Positions 1-11,224 are shown, counted from the stretch's first letter. The stretch: DNA of 64,000 nucleotides from Clostridia bacterium (GCA_017468085.1 JAFUJR010000037.1:1-64000), one strand, 5' to 3'. Numbers and translations: made by a program. The notes: generated by a model not told the origin, from the sequence alone.

Positions 1-589
1 CCTGTCCGACGGACCCTGCCGCCGAAGACAGCGTTTCCGTATACACGGCTTGAATCGAGTCGATGACGACGAAGCGGCTTTCGCCCAGCGCCCCCTCAAT
101 GTCTTCTAAACACGTTTCGTTTAAAAGGAGCAGATTATCCGAATTCAACCCCAACCGCTCGCAACGCATTTTCACCTGCGAACAGCTTTCCTCTGCGGAA
201 ACGTAGAGGGTGGGGGAGGCTTGCGTTTTTGCAAGGTGTGCGGAAACCTGCGTTAAAAGGGTGGATTTGCCGATGCCGGGGTCGCCGCCGAGCAGCACTA
301 ACGAGCCCGGTACGATACCGCCGCCGAGTACGGTGTCGAATTCGGAAATCCCGCTTTTGATACGCTGAAATTTTTCATACCCGACCTTAGACAAGGGCAG
401 GGCACGCGTTTTCATCACGGACATGCCCCCTCGTAATTCGTTTTTTTGCGGTTCTGCGACGCGTACGATTTCTTCCTGCATCGTGTTAAAATTTCCGCAA
501 TCGGGGCATTTGCCCAGCCATTTCGGCGCGGCAAATCCGCAGTTAGAACAGACGAATTGAGTTGTGGGGTTTTTGGTTTTAGGGGGCAT
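1..589 (-). CDS. radA: RadA DNA repair/recombination ATPase, N-terminal part
   Basis: RadA is a RecA-like ATPase and branch-migration helicase that helps process recombination intermediates in the cytoplasm. The reading frame starts at the ATG at 589 behind a good ribosome site (AAGGAG) and stays open to the window edge, so only about 196 residues are visible. It has the family's N-terminal zinc finger (C14-x2-C17 and C28-x2-C31, CPDCG), then the Walker A motif GGDPGIGKST and the segment VVIDSIQAVYTETLSSAAGS, which matches the RadA Walker B region. The C-terminal Lon-like domain lies outside the window. Identity is secure. Confidence 0.93.
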   Translation of the reverse strand, partial: MPPKTKNPTTQFVCSNCGFAAPKWLGKCPDCGNFNTMQEEIVRVAEPQKNELRGGMSVMKTRALPLSKVGYEKFQRIKSGISEFDTVLGGGIVPGSLVLLGGDPGIGKSTLLTQVSAHLAKTQASPTLYVSAEESCSQVKMRCERLGLNSDNLLLLNETCLEDIEGALGESRFVVIDSIQAVYTETLSSAAGSVGQ

Positions 590-675
590 AAAAACAGCTC
601 CTTTTTCATTTTTCGTTATTGATAAGTTCTATGTAATCTTTTCCGTGTCGCATTCAGCACTTCGCATTCAGCGTT

Positions 676-1893
676 TTATTGACGCGCCGCCAATAAGACG
701 TACGCGCTTACGGTAATACCCTTACCTTCGCCGACGTAGCCCAATCCCTCGTTCGTGCCTGCCGAAATGCCTACGCAATTTTCGCCCACGCCCAAAGCAA
801 CCGCCAACGCCTTTTTCATTTCGTCAATATACTTGGCAAGGCGGGGTCTTTCCGCTTGTATCGCCACGGAAATATTCTGCGCGCGATAGCCTTGCTCGCC
901 AACCAGCGCAACCACCTGCGAAAGCATTTTTATCGAGCTTGCGCCCTTCCATTTTTCATCCGTATCGGGGAAGTAGTGTCCAATGTCTTTCAAGCCCGCC
1001 GCCGAAAGGAGAGCGTCCATCACGGCGTGCGCCAAAACGTCGCCGTCGCTGTGCGCGATAAGTCCGCTTGCGGAGGGAATTTTTACGCCTGCCAACACGA
1101 TATAATTTTGCGGTTTGCCAAACGCGTGCGTGTCAATGCCGAACCCGCACCTCGCCGCACCGTTTACGTTGCGAAGTCGTGCAAAATCCGCTTTGTAGGT
1201 GAGCTTGATATTTTCTTCCGCGCCCTCGCAAAGGTGGGGGAATTTCACAAAATCGTTATACACGGACGAATCGTCGGTGTATTGCGCGGCTGTGCGCGTT
1301 TGAACGGTTTGTTGGCGTTCGTTTCCGTCTTTATCCGTATAAGAAACGTTGTAAAGTTTGCCTTTTTTAACCGCTTTTTCGTACGCGCCTAAAATTTCCT
1401 GCGTGTAAAAGCCCTGCGGCGTTTGAATACGGACGAGTAAATTTCTGTCGGGTACGCGGATAAGCTCGCCCGTCGTCCCTTTTACGCCCATCGTATCCAC
1501 GCATGGGATAGCGCAAATTCCACTCCCGAAAGCCAAAACGGATTGTACGCAGCCCTCGATGACCTTACGCGAAACGAAGGGGCGGGCGCCGTCGTGGATA
1601 AGTACGATTTCGCTTTCCACAGCTTGTAAGGCGTTGTATACGGAGGCGGTGCGCGTGTCGCCGCCTTGGATAAATTTCACGTTGTCAAAACCCGAAAGCG
1701 CGGCTTGCATTTCCTTTAAATCATCGGGAGAATAGGTAACGATAATTTCGTCTATACCGTCAAAATAAAAGGCTTGTACCGTCCGCTCTAAAACGGAAAT
1801 CCCGTCCGCGCGGATAAGCAATTTATTTTTCTCAAAGCCCGCGCGCAAGCCCTTACCCGCCGCGCAAATGACGGCGCAAACGCTCTTTCTCAT
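676..1893 (-). CDS. ispDF: Bifunctional IspD-IspF isoprenoid (MEP pathway) enzyme
   Basis: This 405-residue fusion joins two MEP-pathway enzymes. Residues about 1-235 are IspD (CTP + methylerythritol phosphate to CDP-ME), seen in AAGKGLRAG near the start and LIHDGARPFVS. Residues about 248-405 are IspF (CDP-ME phosphate to cyclic diphosphate), seen in the metal site GFGIDTHAF and in HSDGDVLAHAVMDALLSAAG followed by GHYFPDTD. Fusions of this kind are known in several bacteria, often with IspE acting between the two steps; no ispE is seen here. The start codon overlaps the stop of rqcP by four bases (ATGA), so the two are translationally coupled. Confidence 0.95.
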   Translation of the reverse strand: MRKSVCAVICAAGKGLRAGFEKNKLLIRADGISVLERTVQAFYFDGIDEIIVTYSPDDLKEMQAALSGFDNVKFIQGGDTRTASVYNALQAVESEIVLIHDGARPFVSRKVIEGCVQSVLAFGSGICAIPCVDTMGVKGTTGELIRVPDRNLLVRIQTPQGFYTQEILGAYEKAVKKGKLYNVSYTDKDGNERQQTVQTRTAAQYTDDSSVYNDFVKFPHLCEGAEENIKLTYKADFARLRNVNGAARCGFGIDTHAFGKPQNYIVLAGVKIPSASGLIAHSDGDVLAHAVMDALLSAAGLKDIGHYFPDTDEKWKGASSIKMLSQVVALVGEQGYRAQNISVAIQAERPRLAKYIDEMKKALAVALGVGENCVGISAGTNEGLGYVGEGKGITVSAYVLLAARQ

Positions 1894-2132
1894 ACCATTA
1901 CCTCGTAAAGAGAAGCAGCCTCTTCCTTTTTCACCGTTTCCTTGATATTTAAAATGCGGAATTTTAAAACGCCCGTCGCATACAAAATTTCAACGACGTC
2001 GCCGATTTTAATTTTCGTGGAGGGCTTCGCGGGCTTTCCGTTGACCACCACTTTTTCTTCCGTGCACGCCTCTTGCGCTACGGTGCGTCGCTTTAAGATG
2101 CGCGAAACCTTCAAAAATTTGTCGATTCGCAT
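1890..2132 (-). CDS. rqcP: S4-domain RNA-binding protein RqcP
   Basis: An 80-residue S4-domain protein that closely follows Bacillus RqcP (formerly YabO): MRIDKFLKVSRILKRRT at the start, KPAKPSTKIKIGD in the S4 fold and a KKEEAASLYEV end. RqcP works with RqcH on stalled 50S subunits in ribosome quality control, helping to add alanine tails. It starts behind AAAGGAG with seven bases of spacing and is the first gene of a minus-strand unit with ispDF, divergent from rpoB. The functional assignment follows family knowledge; the fold is clear from sequence. Confidence 0.88.
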   Translation of the reverse strand: MRIDKFLKVSRILKRRTVAQEACTEEKVVVNGKPAKPSTKIKIGDVVEILYATGVLKFRILNIKETVKKEEAASLYEVMV

Positions 2133-2485
2133 AAAAAATCTCCTTTCCGTGGATAACTTTTAAAAAAAATTTTATAGATAGAACAAAAAATGCTTGACAA
2201 GAATTTTTTCGTTAGATATAATTAGATAATGTATCATTATGCTTAGAATGGTGTAATGCCGCTCCAAAACGGAAAAATTGAGGGAAAATTCCGAAAAATT
2301 CGCCCTAAAAAGGGGGTAAAAAGAGGGAACGTTCCTTTCAATATATAATATTATACCGCAAACGGGCGCAAAAGTAAAGCATAAGACGCAATAAATTTCA
2401 AACCAAGACAAAATTTCGATTTTTATCGATGAAAAGATATACTCGGTAGATCGCCTAAAAAAATTTTTAAGGAGCAATTTTAACT
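2133..2485. other. Divergent rqcP / rpoB intergenic region and rpoB leader
   Basis: This 353-base gap holds the rpoB promoter and then about 257 bases of untranslated leader. I see no rplJ or rplL gene and no convincing terminator in the leader. A 10-bp palindrome GGAACGTTCC lies at 2326-2335, and there is a purine-rich stretch with several GGG runs. Why the leader is so long is not clear from sequence. Confidence 0.6.
2194..2222 (+). promoter_or_regulatory. Sigma-A promoter of rpoB
   Basis: TTGACA (2194-2199), a 17-base spacer and TATAAT (2217-2222) form a perfect consensus promoter. Transcription would begin near 2229, which gives rpoBC their own strong promoter. Confidence 0.85.
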
Positions 2486-5400
2486 GTGGATTTACCTATT
2501 TCAAAGTACGGCAAAACCGAAAGAAGAAAATTCGGTTCGATCAACGAAGTAATCGACATTCCCGATCTCGTTGAAATCCAGAAGGACAGCTACAATACCT
2601 TCATTGAAGAGGGTATTAGCGAGGTGTTTGAGGATTTTTCTCCCATCACCGACTACTCTGACCGTTTCGAACTCTATTTCTTGGAGCACAGATTTGGCGA
2701 TAAACCCAAGTACGACGAAAAAGAATGTCGTACCCGCGACGCAAACTACGAGTTGCCTTTGCGCGTTAAGGTGCGCCTCGTTAACAAAGTAACGGGTCAG
2801 CTCATCGACCAAGAAGTCTTTATGGGCAACATTCCCTTGATGACGGAAAACGGTTCGTTCATCATCAACGGCGCAGAGCGCGTTATCGTTTCTCAGCTCG
2901 TTCGTTCCCCCGGCGTATACAATGCGTCGAGCAAGGATAAAACGGGTAAAGAAATGTTCAAAACGACGGTTATGCCCAACCGCGGCGCATGGCTCGAACT
3001 CGAACAAGACGCGCAAGACGCGTTGTACGTCCGTGTAGACAGAAAGAAAAAGCTGCCTGTTACGGCGCTTTTGCGCGCGCTCGGCTACGGCTCTAACCGT
3101 TCCATCGACGACCTCTTTGCGGGCGATAAGATGATTGCGACTACGATCACGAAAGACACCGCGAAATCCGAATCGGACGGCTTGTACGAGCTTTACCGCC
3201 GTCTTCGTCCCGGCGAAGCGCCCACCGAAGAATCGGTAAGAGCGCACCTTTTCAATTTGTTCTTTGAAAGCCGCCGTTACGACATTGCAAAGGTCGGCAG
3301 ATATAAGTACAATAAAAAGCTTTGCCTTTCCTTCCGTTTGGAGGGCTGCCGCGTAGCGGACAACGTAATCAACCCCGAAACGGGCGAAGTTATCGCAGAG
3401 GCAGGCGAAAAAATTTCCGAAATTAAGGCAAAGGAAATCCAAAACTGCGGTATCGGCGAACTCTTCGTGCTTGTAGACGATCCCGAAGACGGCGAAATCC
3501 GCCACAAGATGATTTCCAACAACACCGTTGACTTTACGGCGATTTCCGACGTGCCCGTTCAGGCGCGCGCAAAGGACTTCGGTTTGTTGCCTACCGTTCA
3601 CTATCCCACCTTCCGTTTCTCCCAGCTCATTGCAAAGGAATGTGCAGAGCTCACGGTAGAAGAAGTTGCGGAAAAGTACACCGACGACATCAACGAGCTT
3701 TTTAAGGCAATCGAAAAGGCGGAAGAACCCGACGAAAAGCCCGAAGAAAAGAAGAATAGAGAAAAGAGAAGAGAAAACCGTCGCAAATTCGTTGCGGCTT
3801 GTCAAGTATTCCATGCAGTATTGGCGAGCGAGCATCCCGTTCCCACCAAGGAACAGAGGAAAGAAATGCGTCCTTTGATCGACAAGCTCTGCCATAAACA
3901 CGTTACGGTAGACGATATCGTTGCGTCCATTTCCTCCAACCTCGATTTGAGATACGGCATCGGCACGACGGACAACATCGACCACCTCGGCAACCGCCGC
4001 GTTCGTTCGGTAGGGGAATTACTCCAAAACAACCTCCGTATCGGTATCGCGCGTTTGGAAAGACTTATCAAGGAAAGAATGGGTACGCAAGACCCGATGG
4101 AAATCACTCCCTCGGCGCTTATCAATATTCGTCCCGTTTCCGCAGTCATTCGCGAATTCTTCGGTTCGTCCCAGCTCTCGCAGTTCATGGACCAAACCAA
4201 CCCCATCGCAGAACTTACCCACAAGCGTAAGCTCTCCGCGCTCGGCCCCGGCGGTTTGAACCGTGATCGCGCAACCTTCGACGTTCGTGATATTCACCAC
4301 ACGCACTATGGTCGTATGTGTCCTATCGAAACGCCCGAAGGTCAAAACATCGGTCTTATCACCTCGCTTGCAACCTTTGCAAGAGTAAACGAATACGGCT
4401 TTATTATGAGCCCTTATCGCAGAGTGGACAAGGCGACGGGCATCGTTACCACGCAGGTAGATTACCTCACCGCAGACGAAGAAGATAAATATATCGTCGC
4501 ACAGGCAAACGAACCCCTCGACGAAGAAAGCAAGTTCATCAACGAACGCGTAGGCTGCCGCCATCAAAACGACATCACGGAAATGCCTCGCGAAAAGATG
4601 GACTATATGGACGTATCGCCCAAGCAGCTCGTTTCCGTTGCTGCGGCGCTGATTCCTTTCCTTGAAAACGACGATACCAACCGTGCCCTCATGGGCTCGA
4701 ACATGCAACGTCAGGCAGTTCCTCTTTTGAAGACGGAATCCGCTATCGTCGCAACGGGTATCGAAAGCTCCATCGCGCAATATTCGGGCGTTATCGTAAC
4801 CGCAAGAGAAGCGGGCGTCGTCGTATCTTGCGCGTCCAACATGATCAAAATCCGTGAAGAAGACGGTACGATTGCGGAATATCCCTTGAAGAAATTCGAG
4901 CGTTCCAACGCAGGTACCTGTTTGAACCAGCGTCCCATCGTTTCCACGGGCGACAGAGTATTCAAAGGCGAAATCATCGCAGACGGTCCTTCGACCAACA
5001 ACGGTGAGCTTGCGCTCGGTAAAAATATCCTCGTCGGCTACATGGAATGGGAAGGCTATAACTACGAAGACGCTATCTTGCTTTCCGAAAAATTGGTGCA
5101 AGACGACGTGTTCACCTCTATCCACATCGAAAAGCACGAAATCGAAGCGAGAGACACCAAGCTCGGTCCTGAAGAAATCACGCGCGATATTCCCAACGTT
5201 GGCGACGACGCGCTCAAGGATTTGGACGAAGACGGTATCATTCGTATCGGTGCGGAAGTGCAGAGCGGCGATATTCTCGTCGGTAAGGTTTCCCCGAAGG
5301 GCGAAGCAGAACCTACCCCCGAGGAAAGATTGCTCCGCGCAATTTTCGGTGAAAAATCCAGAGAAGTGCGCGATACCTCTTTGAAAGTACCGCACGGCGA

Positions 5401-6520
5401 AGGCGGCGTTGTCGTTGACGTTAAGGTATTCACGAGAGAGAATAAGGACGAACTCGACCCCGGCGTCAATAAGCTCGTTCGCGTATATATCGCGCAAAAA
5501 CGTAAAATCCAAGTCGGCGACAAGATGGCAGGCCGCCACGGTAACAAAGGCGTTATCTCCCGCGTGCTTTCGCAGGCGGATATGCCCTTCCTTGCAGACG
5601 GTACGCCTCTTCAAATCTTGCTCAACCCCCTTGGCGTTCCTTCGCGTATGAACATCGGTCAGGTACTTGAAGTGCATCTTGGCTACGTATGTAAACAGCT
5701 CGGTTGGAAGATTGCGACGCCCGTATTCGACGGCGCAACCGAAAAAGACCTTGAAGTTATGTTCCGCGAAAACAACCTCTTGAACCCCGACGGCAAAGTA
5801 GACGGTAAGTTCCAAGTGTTCGACGGCAGAACGGGCGAACCCTTCGAAAACCGCGTAACCATCGGCGTTCAGTATATGATCAAACTTATCCACCTCGTAG
5901 ACGATAAGATCCACGCGCGTGCAATCGGTCCTTACTCCCTCGTTACGCAACAACCCCTCGGCGGTAAAGCGCAGTTCGGCGGTCAGCGTTTCGGTGAAAT
6001 GGAAGTTTGGGCGCTTGAAGCATACGGCGCGGCGCACATCTTGCAGGAAATCCTCACCGTTAAGTCGGACGACGTTGTGGGCCGTGTAAAGACCTACGAA
6101 TCCATCGTCCGCGGTGAAAATATCTCCGAGCCCGGCATCCCCGAAGCGTTCAAGGTATTGCTTAAAGAATTACAGTCCTTGGCTTTGGACGTAAAGGTGC
6201 TTACGGAATCGGGCGACGAACTCGTGATCCGCGAAGTAGAGGAAGAAGAGAACGAACGCGACAACGTGGCAAGCCGCAGAGAAGCGTTTAAAGACGAAGA
6301 CCTTGAAGAAATCGACTTCAACGTGGACGACGATGAAGACTTCGACGACGAAGACGACGACGTTAAGTCCATCTTTGACGAAGACGGCGACGACGAGGAC
6401 GGCTTCAATATCGCGGAATCCGACGACGAAGATTTTGACGACGACGAGGACGATGATTCGTTCGACTTCAGCAAGCTCTTTGAAGCAGTGGAAGATTTGG
6501 GCGACGAGGACGACGAATAA
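2486..6520 (+). CDS. rpoB: RNA polymerase beta subunit with acidic C-terminal tail
   Basis: The catalytic beta subunit of RNA polymerase, 1344 residues. The usual blocks are present, including the fork-loop and rifampicin region around [14 protein letters not shown], the [17 protein letters not shown] block and the C-terminal [19 protein letters not shown]. The start is GTG at 2486 behind AAGGAG with about 11 bases of spacing; the next residues [15 protein letters not shown] fit the family start. From about residue 1252 to the end there is an extension in which about 52 of 93 residues are Asp or Glu, ending in a short hydrophobic stretch ([14 protein letters not shown]). rpoC follows after 12 bases. 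The tail resembles the acidic tail of the separate delta subunit (RpoE) in composition only. Confidence 0.98.
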   Translation: MDLPISKYGKTERRKFGSINEVIDIPDLVEIQKDSYNTFIEEGISEVFEDFSPITDYSDRFELYFLEHRFGDKPKYDEKECRTRDANYELPLRVKVRLVNKVTGQLIDQEVFMGNIPLMTENGSFIINGAERVIVSQLVRSPGVYNASSKDKTGKEMFKTTVMPNRGAWLELEQDAQDALYVRVDRKKKLPVTALLRALGYGSNRSIDDLFAGDKMIATTITKDTAKSESDGLYELYRRLRPGEAPTEESVRAHLFNLFFESRRYDIAKVGRYKYNKKLCLSFRLEGCRVADNVINPETGEVIAEAGEKISEIKAKEIQNCGIGELFVLVDDPEDGEIRHKMISNNTVDFTAISDVPVQARAKDFGLLPTVHYPTFRFSQLIAKECAELTVEEVAEKYTDDINELFKAIEKAEEPDEKPEEKKNREKRRENRRKFVAACQVFHAVLASEHPVPTKEQRKEMRPLIDKLCHKHVTVDDIVASISSNLDLRYGIGTTDNIDHLGNRRVRSVGELLQNNLRIGIARLERLIKERMGTQDPMEITPSALINIRPVSAVIREFFGSSQLSQFMDQTNPIAELTHKRKLSALGPGGLNRDRATFDVRDIHHTHYGRMCPIETPEGQNIGLITSLATFARVNEYGFIMSPYRRVDKATGIVTTQVDYLTADEEDKYIVAQANEPLDEESKFINERVGCRHQNDITEMPREKMDYMDVSPKQLVSVAAALIPFLENDDTNRALMGSNMQRQAVPLLKTESAIVATGIESSIAQYSGVIVTAREAGVVVSCASNMIKIREEDGTIAEYPLKKFERSNAGTCLNQRPIVSTGDRVFKGEIIADGPSTNNGELALGKNILVGYMEWEGYNYEDAILLSEKLVQDDVFTSIHIEKHEIEARDTKLGPEEITRDIPNVGDDALKDLDEDGIIRIGAEVQSGDILVGKVSPKGEAEPTPEERLLRAIFGEKSREVRDTSLKVPHGEGGVVVDVKVFTRENKDELDPGVNKLVRVYIAQKRKIQVGDKMAGRHGNKGVISRVLSQADMPFLADGTPLQILLNPLGVPSRMNIGQVLEVHLGYVCKQLGWKIATPVFDGATEKDLEVMFRENNLLNPDGKVDGKFQVFDGRTGEPFENRVTIGVQYMIKLIHLVDDKIHARAIGPYSLVTQQPLGGKAQFGGQRFGEMEVWALEAYGAAHILQEILTVKSDDVVGRVKTYESIVRGENISEPGIPEAFKVLLKELQSLALDVKVLTESGDELVIREVEEEENERDNVASRREAFKDEDLEEIDFNVDDDEDFDDEDDDVKSIFDEDGDDEDGFNIAESDDEDFDDDEDDDSFDFSKLFEAVEDLGDEDDE

Positions 6521-6532
6521 GGAGAGAAGAAT

Positions 6533-9500
6533 ATGTACGAATTAAACGATTTCAATTCCATTCAAATCAGCATTGCATCTCCCGAAAAAATCAGAGAATG
6601 GTCTTACGGCGAAGTAACCAAGCCCGAAACCATCAACTACCGTACCCAAAAGCCCGAAAAAGACGGTCTTTTCTGCGAAAAGATCTTCGGGCCGATGAAG
6701 GATTGGGAATGCTGTTGCGGTAAATACAAAAGAGTAAAATATAAGGGGCACGTCTGCGAAAAGTGCGGCGTTGAAATTACGCGCGCTAAGGTAAGACGTG
6801 AAAGAATGGGGCATATCGAGCTTGCAGCTCCCGTTTCCCATATCTGGTATTTCAAGGGCGTTCCCTCCAAAATCGGTTTGCTCTTGAATATGGGTCCCAA
6901 ACAGCTTGAGCAGGTCATCTATTTTGCGCACTACGTCGTGCTTGACCCCGGTCAGGTAAGCGAGCTTAGCTACAAAGAAGTCATCACCGAAAAGCAACTC
7001 CGTGAAATTGAAGAACGCTACGGCGATTCTTCCGTAACCGGCTTGAAGGTCGGTATGGGCGCGGAGGCGATTCGCGAGCTTTTGATGGCAGTAAACCTCG
7101 AGCAAGAGAGCGAAGGATGCAAAAAGGCGCTTGCGGATTCCCAAAACAATCCCAAGGGCCCCGGTCAAAAGGCGCTTAAAGCAATTAAGCGTTTGGAAGT
7201 TATCGAATCGTTCAGAAAGAGCGGCAACCGCCCCGAATGGATGATTTTGACGGTGCTTCCCGTTATCCCTCCCGAAATCAGACCTATGGTACAGCTTGAC
7301 GGCGGCAGATTTGCTACCTCCGACTTGAACGATTTGTACCGCCGCGTTATCAACCGTAACAACCGTTTAAAGAGAATGATGGAAATCGGCGCGCCCGATA
7401 TGATCATCAAGAACGAAAAGCGTATGTTGCAAGAAGCGGTTGACGCGCTCATCGACAACGGACGTCGCGGTAAGGCGCTTTCCGGCCCTTCCAACCGTGA
7501 TTTGAAGTCCTTGTCCGCAATGCTTCGCGGTAAGCAAGGCCGTTTCCGTCAAAACTTGCTCGGTAAACGTGTTGACTACTCCGGACGTTCGGTTATCGTC
7601 GTAGGCCCCGAGTTGAAAATTTATCAATGCGGTTTGCCTAAGGAAATGGCTATCGAGCTCTTCAAGCCTTTCATTATGAAGCGTTTGATCGAAAGCGGTC
7701 AATGCCATAACATCAAAACGGCAAAGCGCGCGGTTGAAAAGGCAAAGGATATGGTTTGGAACGTCCTCGAGGACGTCATTAAAGACCACCCCGTTCTTTT
7801 GAACCGTGCTCCCACGCTGCACCGTCTGTCTATTCAGGCGTTCGAGCCCGTTCTCATCGAGGGCAGAGCAATTAAAATCTCTCCCCTCGTCTGCGGACCT
7901 TTCAACGCCGACTTCGACGGCGACCAAATGGCTGTGCACCTTCCTTTGAGCGTAGAAGCGCAAGCGGAAGCTCGTTTCTTGATGCTTTCTGCAAACAATA
8001 TCTTGAAACTTGCTGACGGTAAGTCCGTCATGTCGCCTACGCAAGATATGATCATCGGCGCGTACTGCTTGACCATCAAGCGCCGCGAAGAGGGGAAAAC
8101 CTACGACGAACAGGGCAGACCTGACGAAAACGGCGAAGTATATATTCCTCCCGTATACGCGTCCGAAAACGAAGCGATCCTTGCTTATCAAAACAAAATC
8201 GCGCACGAGCAAGATGAAATGTATCTTAAGAGGGTGGTCGAACTTCCCGAGGGCAAGTTTGAAGATTTGCCTTTCGACGAATACGGCTATTACAGATGCG
8301 TTGCAGAAAACAAACCCGGCGAAACGCCCGTTAAGTATGCGGAAGTTCACCGCAATCCCAAGACGGGCAAGTTGGAAGTTTCGGGCGTTATCAAGACGAC
8401 CATCGGCAGACTTATCTACAACGACGGTTTGCCTCAGGACCTTGGCTTTGTCAAGAGAGATACCCCCGAAGCATACCTTCGTTTGGAACTTGACGCCGAA
8501 TTCATCGGCAACGCGCGCGCAATCGGCAAAAAGCACCTTTCGCGCATCGTAGAGGCTTCGTTCAGAACGGGCAAAGCGCCCAGAGCTTCCTACGTCCTCG
8601 ACGCAATGAAGGAAAGAGGTTATAAATACTCTACGCTTGCCGCGCTTACCACCTCCGTATTCGATATGAAGATTCCCGAAGAAAAGGAAGAAATTATCGA
8701 AACGGCAGAAAAAGAAGTTTCCAAAATTGCAAAGAAATACGCACGCGGTTTGCTCAACGAAGACGAACGTTACAGCGCAGTTATCGCGCAGTGGGACGCG
8801 GCAACCGATCAAGTGGCGGCGCTCCTTAAAAGACAGGGCGAAGAAGACAAGTTCAATCCTATTTGGATGATGGCTGATTCCGGTGCCCGCGGTTCCATCG
8901 ACCAGATTAAACAGCTTGCAGGTATGCGTGGTCTAATGGTTAACCCTCAAGGTAAAAAGATCGAAGTTCCTGTAAAATCCTGTTTCCGTAACGGTCTTTC
9001 CGTTCTCGAATACTTTATTTCCTCCCACGGTGGCCGTAAAGGTTTGACCGACACGGCGTTAAAGACGGCTGACTCCGGTTACCTTACCCGTCGTCTTGTA
9101 GACGTCTCGCACGAAATTATCGTTCGTGAAGACGACTGCTGCGCAGGCAGAAAACCCCAAGGTCAGGTCGTAAAAGCAATTTACGATACCGTCGGCAAAG
9201 AAATTGAAAGCCTGAAATCGAGAATTTTGGGTAGATTTGCGGCAGAGGACGTTATTCACCCCGAAACGGGCGAAGTTATCGTTGCCACCAACCAATTCAT
9301 CGACGAAAAGGAAGCGGCGGCGATTGTAGAAGCAGGCTTTGATGCAATTTCTATCAGAAGCATCTTCAGCTGTTCGTCCAGATACGGCGTCTGCGCGAAG
9401 TGCTACGGTAAGAATATGGCAACCACCCTTCCCGTACAGGTCGGCGAAGCAGTCGGTACGATTGCGGCGCAGTCCATCGGTGAACCCGGTACTCAGCTTA

Positions 9501-10327
9501 CCATGCGTACCTTCCATACGGGCGGTATCGCGGCGACGGGCGACATCACGCAAGGTCTTCCCCGTGTTGAAGAATTGTTCGAAGTTAGAAAGCCGAAAGG
9601 TTGCGCTACCATCTGCGAAGTGGAAGGTATCGTAAACATCGACGATTCCGACGGTTCTAAGCACATCAAGATTTGCGACGAAGCTACGGGCGAAGCGAAG
9701 AAGGAATACACCCTTCCTTTCAACGCGGAAATCAAGGTTAAGAACGGTGAAAAGGTTGCGCCCGGCGTACTCCTTAACGCAGGTAGCGTATACCCTCAAG
9801 ACATCTTGCACGTGCAAGGCGTGAAGGGCGTTCAGGACTACATCCTCGAACAGGTACAGTCCGTTTACCGCTCGCAAGGCGTTGAAATCAACGACAAACA
9901 CGTTGAAATCATCGTTCGTCAGATGCTTAAAAAGGTACGCGTAGAAAACGCAGGCGACACCAACTTGCTCCCCGGCGAACTCGTGGATATGGTTACTTTC
10001 CAAGACGAAAGCGCAAAGGCGATGGCAAACGGCGGCAGACCCGCGCTTGCTAAGCGTGTGCTCCTCGGTATCACCAAGGCGGCGCTCGCAACCGACAGCT
10101 TCTTGTCTGCGGCGTCCTTCCAAGAAACGTCTAAGGTTCTCACCGAAGCGGCTATCCGCACCAAGAGAGATTACCTTGTCGGCTTGAAAGAAAACGTTAT
10201 CATCGGTAAACTTATTCCCGCAGGTACGGGTACAAAAGCGTATAAAAACGTTACCCCTCAGTACATCGGCAGTTATGCGGCAGCTCCCGTAGAGGAAGAG
10301 GCTGAAATGGTCGAAAGTGCAGAATAA
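6533..10327 (+). CDS. rpoC: RNA polymerase beta-prime subunit
   Basis: The beta-prime subunit, 1264 residues, a usual bacillotal length. It shows the N-terminal zinc finger ([13 protein letters not shown] then CEKC), the catalytic magnesium loop [14 protein letters not shown] and the second zinc site ([11 protein letters not shown]). The start ATG follows GGAGAG and is 12 bases after rpoB, so the two form one operon. A strong terminator follows the stop codon directly. No insertions or breaks were seen. Confidence 0.98.
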   Translation: MYELNDFNSIQISIASPEKIREWSYGEVTKPETINYRTQKPEKDGLFCEKIFGPMKDWECCCGKYKRVKYKGHVCEKCGVEITRAKVRRERMGHIELAAPVSHIWYFKGVPSKIGLLLNMGPKQLEQVIYFAHYVVLDPGQVSELSYKEVITEKQLREIEERYGDSSVTGLKVGMGAEAIRELLMAVNLEQESEGCKKALADSQNNPKGPGQKALKAIKRLEVIESFRKSGNRPEWMILTVLPVIPPEIRPMVQLDGGRFATSDLNDLYRRVINRNNRLKRMMEIGAPDMIIKNEKRMLQEAVDALIDNGRRGKALSGPSNRDLKSLSAMLRGKQGRFRQNLLGKRVDYSGRSVIVVGPELKIYQCGLPKEMAIELFKPFIMKRLIESGQCHNIKTAKRAVEKAKDMVWNVLEDVIKDHPVLLNRAPTLHRLSIQAFEPVLIEGRAIKISPLVCGPFNADFDGDQMAVHLPLSVEAQAEARFLMLSANNILKLADGKSVMSPTQDMIIGAYCLTIKRREEGKTYDEQGRPDENGEVYIPPVYASENEAILAYQNKIAHEQDEMYLKRVVELPEGKFEDLPFDEYGYYRCVAENKPGETPVKYAEVHRNPKTGKLEVSGVIKTTIGRLIYNDGLPQDLGFVKRDTPEAYLRLELDAEFIGNARAIGKKHLSRIVEASFRTGKAPRASYVLDAMKERGYKYSTLAALTTSVFDMKIPEEKEEIIETAEKEVSKIAKKYARGLLNEDERYSAVIAQWDAATDQVAALLKRQGEEDKFNPIWMMADSGARGSIDQIKQLAGMRGLMVNPQGKKIEVPVKSCFRNGLSVLEYFISSHGGRKGLTDTALKTADSGYLTRRLVDVSHEIIVREDDCCAGRKPQGQVVKAIYDTVGKEIESLKSRILGRFAAEDVIHPETGEVIVATNQFIDEKEAAAIVEAGFDAISIRSIFSCSSRYGVCAKCYGKNMATTLPVQVGEAVGTIAAQSIGEPGTQLTMRTFHTGGIAATGDITQGLPRVEELFEVRKPKGCATICEVEGIVNIDDSDGSKHIKICDEATGEAKKEYTLPFNAEIKVKNGEKVAPGVLLNAGSVYPQDILHVQGVKGVQDYILEQVQSVYRSQGVEINDKHVEIIVRQMLKKVRVENAGDTNLLPGELVDMVTFQDESAKAMANGGRPALAKRVLLGITKAALATDSFLSAASFQETSKVLTEAAIRTKRDYLVGLKENVIIGKLIPAGTGTKAYKNVTPQYIGSYAAAPVEEEAEMVESAE

Positions 10328-10339
10328 TCCTTAAAAACG

Positions 10340-10373
10340 AAGCGCCTTTCGGGTTTTCCGAAAGGCGCTTTTG
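10340..10373 (+). terminator. Intrinsic terminator of rpoBC
   Basis: A 13-bp perfect stem (AAGCGCCTTTCGG with CCGAAAGGCGCTT) with a five-base loop and a short T run ends the rpoBC transcript. Confidence 0.92.
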
Positions 10374-10384
10374 CATAAAATGAA

Positions 10385-10440
10385 GCACCCATGTACGCGT
10401 TGAATTAAAAATCAAGTACCCATGTACGCGTTGAAAATAA
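10385..10440 (+). repeat. Two direct copies of the dispersed GTACGCGTTGAA repeat
   Basis: Two tandem copies read CACCCATGTACGCGTTGAA (first, from 10386) and TACCCATGTACGCGTTGAA (second, from 10417), 31 bases apart and joined by TTAAAAATCAAG. They lie between the rpoC terminator and the gtrA promoter and overlap no gene. Confidence 0.8.
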
Positions 10441-10467
10441 ACGCTTGCATATTTTTCTCGTTTTTCA

Positions 10468-10496
10468 TTGACATTCTTATTTTAGAGTAGTATAAT
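10468..10496 (+). promoter_or_regulatory. Sigma-A promoter of the gtrA-like gene
   Basis: TTGACA (10468-10473), 17 bases, TATAAT (10491-10496). The predicted transcript start near 10503 rules out the in-frame ATG or TTG codons upstream of it as gene starts. Confidence 0.85.
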
Positions 10497-10513
10497 GGTT
10501 GCAGGTGAAAGCT

Positions 10514-11011
10514 ATGGAAGAACAAATGAAAGACGAAAAAATAAAACAGACGAAAAAGGAGCTCTTTTGGGAAGTGTTCCGTTTTTTGCTTGTCGGCGGT
10601 TTGGCGACGGTGGCGGACTATCTCGTAGCGACGCTTTTTTATGCCGTATTGCTTTCGCCTCAGCGCATCGGTCAAACGTGGGCGCTTATCATTTCCACGG
10701 CGCTCGGATTTGGCGTAGGGCTTGTCATCAATTGGTTTTTGTCCTTGATTTTCGTGTTTAAGGCAATTCGCGACAAAAAGCAAGCTTCGTCCAAAAAATC
10801 TTTTCTCATTTATTTAATTATTTGCGTAATCGGTTTAGCGATTTCCATTTTGGGTATGCAGCTCGTTAAAATCATCCCCGCCTTTCCCTTGTTTGGCGTA
10901 GCGGAATTTTTAGGCTCGCCGTGGAAATGGTGGCTAATGAAAGCCGTTATGACGCTCATAGTTCTCGTGTGGAATTATATCGGGCGTAAGCTATTCGTAT
11001 TTAAATCTTAG
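10514..11011 (+). CDS. GtrA-like four-helix membrane protein
   Basis: A 165-residue inner-membrane protein of the GtrA family. Four hydrophobic helices are visible: FRFLLVGGLATVADYLVATL (the typical GtrA first helix), ALIISTALGFGVGLVINWFL, the SFLIYLIICVIGLAIS region and the last helix before NYIGRKLFVF. Family members often take part in moving lipid-linked sugars for cell-surface polysaccharide, but no glycosyltransferase is adjacent here, so the substrate is unknown. I chose the ATG at 10514 (MEEQMK) because it follows AGGTG and lies just downstream of the predicted transcript start. Confidence 0.85.
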   Translation: MEEQMKDEKIKQTKKELFWEVFRFLLVGGLATVADYLVATLFYAVLLSPQRIGQTWALIISTALGFGVGLVINWFLSLIFVFKAIRDKKQASSKKSFLIYLIICVIGLAISILGMQLVKIIPAFPLFGVAEFLGSPWKWWLMKAVMTLIVLVWNYIGRKLFVFKS

Positions 11012-11020
11012 CTTATCTTG

Positions 11021-11047
11021 CCTCCCTTTGATGAGGGAGGTGTTTTT
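11021..11047 (+). terminator. Intrinsic terminator of the gtrA-like gene
   Basis: CCTCCCT and GAGGGAGG pair around a short loop, followed by TGTTTTTT. Confidence 0.88.
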
Positions 11048-11195
11048 TGTTTGCAAACAACGGGGGCGCAAAACGCGTCAGAAACGCTCGCTTGCACAAG
11101 TATAACGTCCCTATATTGGGAACGTGCGCTAAGTAGTAAGATTAGGTCAAGGATTATCCTTGAAAAAATTTTTTTAAGAAATTTTCAAAAAGGTA
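11048..11195. other. Gene-free stretch with two hairpins
   Basis: No gene is seen. An interrupted inverted repeat (ACGTCCC/GGGAACGT, near 11105-11125) is followed by a palindromic stem TCAAGGATTATCCTTGA (11147-11163) and a run of seven T, which would work as a second terminator. Whether a small transcript ends there is open. Confidence 0.45.
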
Positions 11196-11224
11196 TTGAA
11201 AAATGCAAAAAAGTGTAGTATAAT
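11196..11224 (+). promoter_or_regulatory. Sigma-A promoter of a candidate small RNA
   Basis: TTGAAA (11196-11201), 17 bases, TATAAT (11219-11224). The next promoter, for pflA, lies after a terminator, so this promoter seems to serve a separate short transcript. Confidence 0.75.

Noticed and set aside
2326-2335. GGAACGTTCC in the rpoB leader as an SOS box
   Set aside because: The four-base gap between GAAC and GTTC needed for LexA is missing.
2501-6037. Long antisense open frames opposite rpoB (494 and 672 codons)
   Set aside because: They mirror the codon pattern of rpoB, have no ribosome sites and show no recognisable domains.
6533-6555. rpoC start (ATGTACGAATTAAA) as a member of the dispersed repeat family
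   Set aside because: It matches only part of the core, encodes the conserved RpoC N-terminus and lacks both outer halves.
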